A stretch of DNA of 64,000 bases, from positions 2,385,080 through 2,449,079 of the forward strand of contig NZ_NKFP01000006.1 in NCBI RefSeq assembly GCF_002215035.1, read 5' to 3'. The stretch is from Leptolyngbya ohadii IS1 (lineage in GTDB: Bacteria > Cyanobacteriota > Cyanobacteriia > Elainellales > Elainellaceae). A program made the translations under genes and the position numbers. A model generated the notes under the pieces. It saw nothing but the letters and a program-made list of their open reading frames with translations. It made no database searches and was not told the DNA's origin. Positions 10,129-18,895 of this stretch are shown here, in pieces (the first letter of the stretch is position 1; the number at the start of each line of letters is the position of its first letter).

Positions 10129-11103
10129 ATGTTTTTACACACCAAGCGTTTACAGTATTTCACCAAGCCCGAACGTCCCGACCCCATCTATGCCAAAAAA
10201 CTGCAAGAGCTAATTGGTGGATCGATGGGCGAAATGACCGTGATGATGCAGTATCTCTTCCAGGGCTGGAACTGCCGGGGTCCTGCGAAGTATCGCGATA
10301 TGCTGCTCGACATCGGAACCGAGGAGATCGGTCACGTTGAAATGCTCGCCACGATGGTTGCCTTCCTGCTGGACAAAGCTCCTGTTGAAATGCAGGAAGA
10401 AGGCGTGAAAGATCCCGTAGTGGGCGCAGTGATGGGCGGTTCCAACCCCAGAGACGTGATCGTTGCCGCCATGAACCCGCAGCATGAAATCGTTTCCGGT
10501 CAGGGCGCAATGCCTGCGGATAGCGTGGGTTTCCCCTGGAACGGTCGCTTTATTGTGGCAAGCGGCAACCTGATGGCAGACTTCCGTTCTAACCTCCATG
10601 CAGAATCCCAGGGCTTGATGCAGGCAGTTCGTCTGTATGAAATGACCGACGACAGAGGCGTACGCGATCACCTGAGTTTCATGATCGCCCGCGACACGAT
10701 GCACCAGAACCAATGGCTCGCCGCGATCGAAGAACTCCAGAGCGACGGCTTTGAGGACACCGTAACCCCCAAAATCGCCTACGAGTACGGCAAGAAAGAA
10801 CACGCCTACCAGTTCTGGAACCACTCCGAAGGCACTGACAGCGCAGAAGGACGCTGGGCAAAAGGTGAATCGATCGACGGCAAGGGTCAGTTTGAGTATG
10901 TGGCAAATCCCCAGCCCCTTGCAGATGAGATCGAACCGCCCCAACCTAATCCCAACCTCCATGCAACGCCCAAATCCCCCGCAATGCAAAAAACGAGCGA
11001 CAACGGGCTGAAGAATGTAGTGGATAGCGTCACCGAAGTCGCAGGCGAAATTCTGTCTGGGAATAAGGGAACTAAGAAGGAGCGTCGCCCCAATAAAGGT
11101 TAA
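10129..11103 (+). CDS. Manganese catalase (non-haem, ferritin-like)
   Basis: Dismutates hydrogen peroxide using a dimanganese centre in a four-helix bundle. Metal ligands expected for the family are visible: E35 (GSMGEMTVMMQYLFQGWN), E66 and H69 (GTEEIGHVEM) in the first helix pair, and E159 and H192 (HAESQG, RDTMHQNQW) in the second. The C-terminal tail from about residue 275 (PPQPNPNLHATPKSP...) is a low-complexity extension ending in lysine- and arginine-rich residues. ATG at 10129 is the only sensible start. The gene is monocistronic, with a strong terminator at 11153. Confidence 0.93.
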   Translation: MFLHTKRLQYFTKPERPDPIYAKKLQELIGGSMGEMTVMMQYLFQGWNCRGPAKYRDMLLDIGTEEIGHVEMLATMVAFLLDKAPVEMQEEGVKDPVVGAVMGGSNPRDVIVAAMNPQHEIVSGQGAMPADSVGFPWNGRFIVASGNLMADFRSNLHAESQGLMQAVRLYEMTDDRGVRDHLSFMIARDTMHQNQWLAAIEELQSDGFEDTVTPKIAYEYGKKEHAYQFWNHSEGTDSAEGRWAKGESIDGKGQFEYVANPQPLADEIEPPQPNPNLHATPKSPAMQKTSDNGLKNVVDSVTEVAGEILSGNKGTKKERRPNKG

Positions 11104-11152
11104 CAATACTTGTTTACAAGGCTTATTCAGCTAAAGCCAACGATCAAGACCG

Positions 11153-11178
11153 GGTGATTCTCAGGAGTCACCTTTTTT
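11153..11178 (+). terminator. Rho-independent terminator after Mn-catalase gene
   Basis: GGTGATTC-TCAG-GAGTCACC hairpin (one wobble pair) directly followed by a T6 run and a second T7 run. Confidence 0.85.
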
Positions 11179-11185
11179 GCTTTTT

Positions 11186-12034
11186 TTAATGACCCTTTTT
11201 AATTACCTCAGCCGCCCGTTTCAGAGGTTCCAGCAGGTCGATCGGCACCTTTTCGCTGTTGAGCGTCCCGTGATTATCCTTTCCAGCCGCACTGGGTCCG
11301 TGGTAGTCGCTGCCCCCCGTTCTCAGTAAGCCAAAGAATTCGCAGTATTCCTCTAACCGCCGCACCTCTGAAGGGGAATGGCTGGGATGGTAAACCTCAA
11401 TGCCCATCAGTCCTGCTTCTACCAGAACGGGCAAAACCGTCTCTACCGTGCCGCCCCGAAACAGAAAGGGATGTGCCCAGACCGGAACTCCGCCACAGGA
11501 GAGCAAAAGTTCAATTCCCTCGATCGCGCTAAATTTCTCGTATCCCACGTAGGCAGGTTTGGTGCTGCCCAGAAATCGATCGAATGCCTCCTCTGAAGAA
11601 CTCACATAGCCTGCGCGTACCATCGCCGACGCAATATGGGGTCGTCCCGGAGCCATCCCTTCTCCCCGCTCCGGCAGGGTAAGCGGATAACCCAATTCCG
11701 CCAGCTTGTCCACCATTATTTGGGCGCGGCGTTTCCGTCCGTCTAAACGTTCTTTTAGTGGAGCCTGTAATCGGTTGCGATCGGGATAAAAGCCCAGGAT
11801 GTGCATCGATCGCTCGTTGTAGACCGTACTCAACTCCAGACCCGGCACAATTTCGATCGGCAAATTCGCCGCTGCTGCAAACGCCTCATCCCAGCCCTGA
11901 AGCGTATCGTGATCCGTAATTGCCAGGGCACGAATCCCTGCCTGATGTGATCGCCAAACGAGTTGGGTAGGGGTCAGCGTTCCATCGGAGCAGGTGGTGT
12001 GGCAGTGAAGTTCGAGCATGGGGGAGGCAAACAT
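11186..12034 (-). CDS. PHP-domain metal-dependent phosphoesterase
   Basis: The PHP domain begins MLELHCHTTCSDGTLTP with the HxH metal motif and continues LAITDHDTLQGW, VPGLELS, RPHIASAMV, PVWAHPF and a final TGGSDYHG. This is the YciV/RNase AM-like branch of small PHP phosphoesterases that act on nucleotides or short RNA ends. The start is placed at 12034; 12019, immediately at the domain, is also possible, whereas the frame to 12100 adds unrelated residues. It is convergent with the Mn-catalase gene; the two terminate almost back to back. Confidence 0.85.
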   Translation of the reverse strand: MFASPMLELHCHTTCSDGTLTPTQLVWRSHQAGIRALAITDHDTLQGWDEAFAAAANLPIEIVPGLELSTVYNERSMHILGFYPDRNRLQAPLKERLDGRKRRAQIMVDKLAELGYPLTLPERGEGMAPGRPHIASAMVRAGYVSSSEEAFDRFLGSTKPAYVGYEKFSAIEGIELLLSCGGVPVWAHPFLFRGGTVETVLPVLVEAGLMGIEVYHPSHSPSEVRRLEEYCEFFGLLRTGGSDYHGPSAAGKDNHGTLNSEKVPIDLLEPLKRAAEVIKKGH

Positions 12035-12156
12035 GAAAGGCAATTCTAGCCTAGCGTATTCAAAATCCTGTCGATCGAAGGAGGACGACCCCAAAACCAA
12101 TCAGTAAGCTGTCGTTAGAAGAAATTAAAAACATTAGCAAAACCGGGAAAAGCGCA

Positions 12157-12534
12157 ATGGATGCCCTGCCTTTAGTTCTCAACAAACAGCAGCTTGAACT
12201 GATGCACAATGGCTTGAATCAGGCGATCGATCAGCTTCAGCATCAAGACCCTTCTCAGTTCAGTCGCAGCAACGAAGATAATCTAACCACCTACGGTACA
12301 GACGATCTGGACGAAGCGTTAGGACGGTTAACGGCGATCGACGATCAGCTTCAGGATCAGATTGCTCAGTGGGACAGCGACCCGCAAGCACAAAAGCCCG
12401 TGGCGATCGATCTGGATTCCTATCAAATCACCCTACTGCGATCGAGTCTTCAGCCGCACAACGGCGAACAGTCCTTAGTAGACGACATTTTGCAGCAGTT
12501 GCCCGAAGACAGCCCGCAGGAAGACGCAGACTAG
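12157..12534 (+). CDS. Conserved-looking hypothetical protein, 125 aa
   Basis: Acidic, glutamine-rich helical protein (LNKQQLELMHNGLNQAIDQLQ, then a middle with DDLDEALGRLTAIDDQLQDQ). Two halves each begin with a segment ending in L(L/M)..L plus a helix (residues 5-25 and 88-105: LDSYQITLLRSSLQ), suggesting an internal duplication of a helix-rich unit. No signal or membrane segment. Function unknown; coding is supported by HIP1 density and codon bias. Confidence 0.65.
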   Translation: MDALPLVLNKQQLELMHNGLNQAIDQLQHQDPSQFSRSNEDNLTTYGTDDLDEALGRLTAIDDQLQDQIAQWDSDPQAQKPVAIDLDSYQITLLRSSLQPHNGEQSLVDDILQQLPEDSPQEDAD

Positions 12535-12556
12535 ACGCAGACTAACTGAGCTTAAT

Positions 12557-13183
12557 TTACGCTTCGGTCATTGCGACGATTTGGGCGATCGTCAAACTGA
12601 GTTGGGAAAGCAGGGAAGAAACAATCATCGCTTCTCCCTGAAAACGCTGCGCCTGATATTCGCCGTCGATTAGACAATTGATTGTAATCGTGGGCTGTTT
12701 GGGAGAGCCAATGTACTGAACGCCTCCCAACCCCGCATAATGTTCGACGATCCAATACTCCAGCATTCCGAGCGTTTCGTACTCATTCAACTTGAGGCGG
12801 TAATCATCCCGCCAATTCGTACTGACAACCTCAATCACCAGGGGCGGCGGGACATACGCAGCAGCAGAGGCAGAACTTTGGCGCATTCTGTCCCATTCGT
12901 CCTTTGCAAACACCACAATGTTGGCTTTCCGACTCGATTCAGCTTCGCCGGGAGCAGTGTTTAAGCGAACTTGTTTACTTTGACGGGGTACATAGGGAAG
13001 ACTGTAGGATTTGCAGTGATCGATCAGCAGCCGACATAGCCCATCGACTACATCCTCATGTTTGGCTGTAGGTTCGCTGAGCGGCACAACAACTCCTTTG
13101 TTCAACTCAAACGATCGACCCGAACCGTCATCCCAGTTCAGGAATTCCTCGAAGGTCAAATTGCTTTGGACGATCGCAACCAT
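12557..13183 (-). CDS. Uma2 family (DUF820) restriction-endonuclease-like protein
   Basis: PD-(D/E)XK-fold protein of a family massively expanded in cyanobacteria; the biological substrate is not known. Visible features: TFEEFLNWDDGSGRSFELNKG (N-terminal E), PLVIEVVSTNWRDDYRLKLNEYETLGMLEYWIVE, which holds the E...V-S-x-x-x-R-D...K...Y core of the nuclease fold. 208 aa is usual. No operon partner. Confidence 0.88.
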   Translation of the reverse strand: MVAIVQSNLTFEEFLNWDDGSGRSFELNKGVVVPLSEPTAKHEDVVDGLCRLLIDHCKSYSLPYVPRQSKQVRLNTAPGEAESSRKANIVVFAKDEWDRMRQSSASAAAYVPPPLVIEVVSTNWRDDYRLKLNEYETLGMLEYWIVEHYAGLGGVQYIGSPKQPTITINCLIDGEYQAQRFQGEAMIVSSLLSQLSLTIAQIVAMTEA

Positions 13184-13277
13184 TGCGATAACCTCTGCGA
13201 TAACCTCTTATACAGACTAGCTCCCGTAGTTCATTTTTAGCTTAAGCTATTTTTCTTACGCTATCTGATGCTGCTGA

Positions 13278-15557
<2,280 letters not shown>

Positions 15558-15625
15558 CGGATGAAATAACGGATGGAACAACTAACGCAATAAAAGATCG
15601 GGCGTTGCGGAGTTCCTGTGTGATT

Positions 15626-15658
15626 CGCCCCCCTAGCCCCCCAATTCTGGGGGGAACC
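15626..15658. repeat. Type B intergenic repeat
   Basis: CGCCCCCCTAGCCCCCCAAT followed by TCTGGGGGGAACC: a hairpin with C6/G6 stem around AATT, one of four copies in the window. Confidence 0.75.
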
Positions 15659-15701
15659 GGACTGATGCAGGTAGTTCTTTGCAATAGGAAAATCTCCTGT
15701 T

Positions 15702-15735
15702 TCAAAGTCCCCCACTCGTGGGGGATTTAGGGGGC
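15702..15735. repeat. Type A intergenic repeat
   Basis: TCAAAGTCCCCCACTCGTGG followed by GGGATTTAGGGGGC; the inner CCCCCACTCGTGGGGG forms a tight hairpin. It lies next to a type B copy, so the two families may be parts of one composite element. Confidence 0.75.
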
Positions 15736-15861
15736 TGAGAGATTTAGGGGCAATACAGTATCTCAAACTAAATCCATCCAAATCGCTGCTCAGAATCTTA
15801 ACAATCGGTAATAATATTCAGAGAATAAACCTGTGAACGTTAAGGGGAACAAAGGGAGAAC

Positions 15862-16656
15862 ATGGCAGGACTGGCAGACGTAAACTCAATCAACGCTCTC
15901 ATCGTAGGCGCTAATCGCGGCATAGGTTTCGGCTTCGTACAAAAGCTCCTCCAGGACGATCGCATCGATTACCCCGAAGGGGGAACTGCTACGCATCGCC
16001 TCTTTGCTGCCCATCGCGAACCCGTCACGCCAGAATTAAGCCAGTTAGCAGCACAATATCCCGATCGTCTTATCCTCGTTCCAATGGATGTCACCGACGA
16101 AGACGCGATCGCCGCAGGGATTCAGCAAATTCGGGAATCGGTGAACCAACTTCATCTCGTGATCTACTGCGTTGGACTGCTCCACAACGAGGAAATCCAG
16201 CCCGAAAAAGGACTTCAGCAAATCACAACAGAACCGCTGCTGCGCTACTTCCAGGTCAACAGCATTGGAGCCATTCTGCTTGCCAAACATTTACTACCGC
16301 TCCTCAAGCACAGCGAACCAAGCGTCTTCGCCAGCATTTCCGCGAAAGTCGGCAGTATTGGCGATAATCAACTGGGTGGATGGTATGGCTACCGCGCCTC
16401 GAAAGCCGCCCTGAATATGTTTATGAAAAACGCCGCGATCGAATATAGCCGCAAAAGTCCTAAAACGATCGTGGCTCTGCTCCACCCCGGCACCACCGAC
16501 ACCCGCCTTTCTCAACCCTTCCAGCGCAATGTTCCTCCCGAAAAGCTGTTCAGCGTCGATCGCACAGTCAGCCAGCTTCTAGCCGTGATTAATTCCTTGC
16601 AAATCGAGAACAGCGGACAGTTTTTCTCCTGGGATGGAAGTGAATTGCCCTGGTAA
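15862..16656 (+). CDS. Short-chain dehydrogenase/reductase (C-factor-like)
   Basis: NAD(P)-dependent Rossmann oxidoreductase. The cofactor motif VGANRGIGFGFVQ is at residues 16-28; PMDVTDEDAI follows strand 3; SISAKVGSIGDN-QLGGWYGYRASKAALNM gives the Ser-Tyr-Lys catalytic set. It is closest in pattern to the CsgA/C-factor type SDRs; substrate unknown. ATG at 15862 has GGAG upstream. The last 64 codons (from base 16462) form the outer part of the left arm of the large palindrome, and the same 64 residues reappear at the end of the downstream thiolase frame. Confidence 0.88.
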   Translation: MAGLADVNSINALIVGANRGIGFGFVQKLLQDDRIDYPEGGTATHRLFAAHREPVTPELSQLAAQYPDRLILVPMDVTDEDAIAAGIQQIRESVNQLHLVIYCVGLLHNEEIQPEKGLQQITTEPLLRYFQVNSIGAILLAKHLLPLLKHSEPSVFASISAKVGSIGDNQLGGWYGYRASKAALNMFMKNAAIEYSRKSPKTIVALLHPGTTDTRLSQPFQRNVPPEKLFSVDRTVSQLLAVINSLQIENSGQFFSWDGSELPW

Positions 16657-16657
16657 T

Positions 16658-16954
16658 TTAGCCGACCTTGCTAAGTTCGCCCGGATTCAACTGCTGCTCA
16701 AGCTTCTGCACCTGGGAAACCCTTCCGGCGATCGTCACCTGCTGAGGCTGAACTCGCACATACACCCTGCCGTACAGCCAGCGACGCACTGCCTTCGCAA
16801 ACACAAACACCTCGTTGTCTACTTCCTCAACCTGCTCATAGCCCAGCCCCGTCAGCCCCCGCTTCACCTGATGCAGCAGCCCCTGTTCATCCTCAGCCGC
16901 AATTGGTCGAATCACCGTCCGATTAAAGTAAGACCCGATCGCCCCCACAATCAA
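16658..16954 (-). pseudogene. Small membrane-anchored protein, left-arm copy, N-terminus cut at palindrome centre
   Basis: The frame reads GGLIVGAIGSYFNRTVIRP, the end of a membrane helix, then a soluble part (AAEDEQGLLHQVKRGLTGLGYEQVEEVDNEVFVF...) of about 80 residues. No good start exists: the first candidate is a TTG, and the frame is open through the palindrome centre, where AIAGG precedes it. The true protein probably had a longer N-terminal helix that the rearrangement removed. The stop is two bases from the dehydrogenase stop (convergent). Family unknown to me. Confidence 0.55.
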
Positions 16955-16976
16955 ACCGCCTGCGATCGCAGGCGGT

Positions 16977-17273
16977 TTGATTGTGGGGGCGATCGGGTCT
17001 TACTTTAATCGGACGGTGATTCGACCAATTGCGGCTGAGGATGAACAGGGGCTGCTGCATCAGGTGAAGCGGGGGCTGACGGGGCTGGGCTATGAGCAGG
17101 TTGAGGAAGTAGACAACGAGGTGTTTGTGTTTGCGAAGGCAGTGCGTCGCTGGCTGTACGGCAGGGTGTATGTGCGAGTTCAGCCTCAGCAGGTGACGAT
17201 CGCCGGAAGGGTTTCCCAGGTGCAGAAGCTTGAGCAGCAGTTGAATCCGGGCGAACTTAGCAAGGTCGGCTAA
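16977..17273 (+). pseudogene. Right-arm copy of the small membrane-anchored protein
   Basis: Exact inverted copy of the 16658-16954 frame. The two copies point away from each other with only 22 bp between their first candidate codons, all of it palindrome centre, so neither has room for its own promoter or ribosome site. It may not exist in the cell if the palindrome is an assembly fold-back. Confidence 0.5.
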
Positions 17274-17274
17274 A

Positions 17275-18699
17275 TTACCAGGGCAATTCACTTCCATCCC
17301 AGGAGAAAAACTGTCCGCTGTTCTCGATTTGCAAGGAATTAATCACGGCTAGAAGCTGGCTGACTGTGCGATCGACGCTGAACAGCTTTTCGGGAGGAAC
17401 ATTGCGCTGGAAGGGTTGAGAAAGGCGGGTGTCGGTGGTGCCGGGGTGGAGCAGAGCCACGATCGTTTTCAGTCCATAGCGATCGATCGCTATGGACTGA
17501 AAACGATCGTGGCTCTGCTCCACCCCAATCGCCGTCCCCCCACCCGTCCCGTGACAAATAGAAGCAATTCCAAATTGCCGATCGCGTTCCTGCAAAGCAT
17601 TCAGCAGCGTTACTACAATTCTTGCGCCCGATGCGCCGATCGGATGTCCCAGAGCGATCGCGCCACCGTTCACATTGAGTTGTTCAGGAGCGATGTTTAG
17701 CAGATGATGAAACAGTAAATTGCTGACCGCAAAAGCCTCATTATTTTCAAATAAATCAATATCCGTAACCGTCATTCCGATTTGTTCCAGCAGCTTCTTC
17801 ACCGCCCAAACTGGCACCTCTGGAAACCGCCAGGATTCGCCTCCAGTCATCGTGCCGCCGATTACTTTTGCGATCGGTTTCAGTCCATAGCGATCGATCG
17901 CAGTTTCACTCGCCAGCAGCAGCATCGCCGCTCCATCCGTTAACTGACTACTATTTCCCGCAGTCAAAACACCCTCCGCATGAAAGGCAGGACGCAGTTT
18001 CGCTAAAGCCTCCCGTGTCGTATCCGATCGAATTCCCTCATCCTGATCGATCGTCTGCGTTTTCTGCTTCACCTGCACCGTCACCGGAGAAATCTCCCGC
18101 TGAAAACTGCCCTTTTCTCTGGCGATCGTCGCTCGTTGGTGGGACTGAAACGCTACTTCATCCAGTGCTTCACGGCTAAATCCATAGAGTGCCGTTAGTC
18201 GTTCTGCCTGTTCGCCCATGCCCTCCCCTTGCGTCGCATCCGTTAAGCCGTCAACCAGCAAAATGTCCGACAGCGGCTCCGGCGCACCCAGCAAAGTTTT
18301 ATACCCCCAACGGGCACGATGGGACAGAAAAAAGCCCGCCTGCGACATCGATTCAATTCCGCCTGCCAGAACCAGATCCGCCTGCCCCATCTGAATCATC
18401 ATCGCCGCATTCAGCAGACTCATCATCCCCGAAGAACACACCATATCGATCGCATAGCCATTTACCTGCGCCGGAATCCCTGCCTTCAGTGCCGCCTGCC
18501 GGGGAATATGCTGCCCGTGCCCTGCCCGCAGAACATTGCCGAAGATATAGCAATCAATTGCTTCTGCCGGAATCCCTGCCTGCTTCAGGACAGATTGAAT
18601 CACCTGTGCCCCTAAATCGATCGGGGAAAGACTGGCAAGACTACCGCCAAAGCGTCCGAGGGGCGTACGGGTTGCGGTGATGATGTGGGGGGTGGGCAT
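17275..18699 (-). CDS. Acetyl-CoA acetyltransferase (thiolase), C-terminus altered by rearrangement
   Basis: Condenses or cleaves acetoacetyl-CoA. Residues 1-394 (18699 to about 17518) form a full thiolase: active-site Cys in DMVCSSGMMSLLNAAMM, NEAFAVS, GGAIALGHPIGASGARI, and the final CHGTGGGTAIGVE with its active-site Cys. The next 80 residues are foreign: first the 84-bp palindrome, then the dehydrogenase C-terminus from the right arm (ending FFSWDGSELPW). A normal thiolase would stop within a few residues of GVE. The gene is 0.2 kb downstream of the acyl-CoA ligase on the same strand, so it may finish tyrosine catabolism (acetoacetyl-CoA to acetyl-CoA). Whether the hybrid C-terminus is real needs read-level evidence. 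Confidence 0.88.
   Translation of the reverse strand: MPTPHIITATRTPLGRFGGSLASLSPIDLGAQVIQSVLKQAGIPAEAIDCYIFGNVLRAGHGQHIPRQAALKAGIPAQVNGYAIDMVCSSGMMSLLNAAMMIQMGQADLVLAGGIESMSQAGFFLSHRARWGYKTLLGAPEPLSDILLVDGLTDATQGEGMGEQAERLTALYGFSREALDEVAFQSHQRATIAREKGSFQREISPVTVQVKQKTQTIDQDEGIRSDTTREALAKLRPAFHAEGVLTAGNSSQLTDGAAMLLLASETAIDRYGLKPIAKVIGGTMTGGESWRFPEVPVWAVKKLLEQIGMTVTDIDLFENNEAFAVSNLLFHHLLNIAPEQLNVNGGAIALGHPIGASGARIVVTLLNALQERDRQFGIASICHGTGGGTAIGVEQSHDRFQSIAIDRYGLKTIVALLHPGTTDTRLSQPFQRNVPPEKLFSVDRTVSQLLAVINSLQIENSGQFFSWDGSELPW
17443..17526. repeat. Perfect 84-bp palindrome at the rearrangement junction
   Basis: Two 42-bp arms centred between 17484 and 17485 in GCGATCGATCGC. The central part, 17460-17490, matches thiolase-internal DNA at 17871-17901 with one mismatch. 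It overlaps the outer 27 bp of the right arm of the 1008-bp palindrome. Confidence 0.9.
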
Positions 18700-18773
18700 T
18701 GGGGTGGATGGGTGGATGAGTAAGGAGAGGGGGAGCAGGGGAACGGGTGAATGGGTGCTGGAGGTGAATCAAA

Positions 18774-18801
18774 TTCTTGTGGGATGGGCATCTTGTCCGC
18801 C
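18774..18801. repeat. Short intergenic repeat TGTGGGATGGGCATCTTGTC
   Basis: Shares TTCTTGTGGGATGGGCATC with 54249 (one substitution) and resembles the gyrB terminator at 7160. It can form GGGC...GCCC hairpins. It lies between the ligase and thiolase genes. Confidence 0.5.
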
Positions 18802-18895
18802 CATTGGTTCTATCTCACCCGCCGAGTTCCCTATTCCATAGGATGAGTTAGCGCAGCGTAACGCAAGAATTCAAAACCGTAGGAGAAAACCCTGG

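Larger units (their letters stand above)
15558..15861. other. Intergenic region with type B and type A repeats
   Basis: Beyond the two GC-rich repeats (15626-15658 and 15702-15735), the remaining ~130 bp before the dehydrogenase are AT-rich and hold its promoter. No gene is seen. Confidence 0.5.
16462..17469. repeat. Perfect 1008-bp palindrome (two 504-bp arms, no spacer)
   Basis: Base x pairs with base 33931-x from 16462/17469 to the centre between 16965 and 16966, with no mismatch found on reading. The centre is itself a HIP1 site (GCGATCGC, 16962-16969). The arms hold the 3' end of the dehydrogenase gene and a 98-codon reading frame, each therefore present twice in opposite orientation. 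Beyond the arms the flanks diverge at once. Confidence 0.95.

Noticed and set aside
16634-17008. 124-codon frame on the left arm and its mirror at 16923-17297
   Set aside because: Both are antisense shadows of the small membrane-anchored protein produced by the palindrome.
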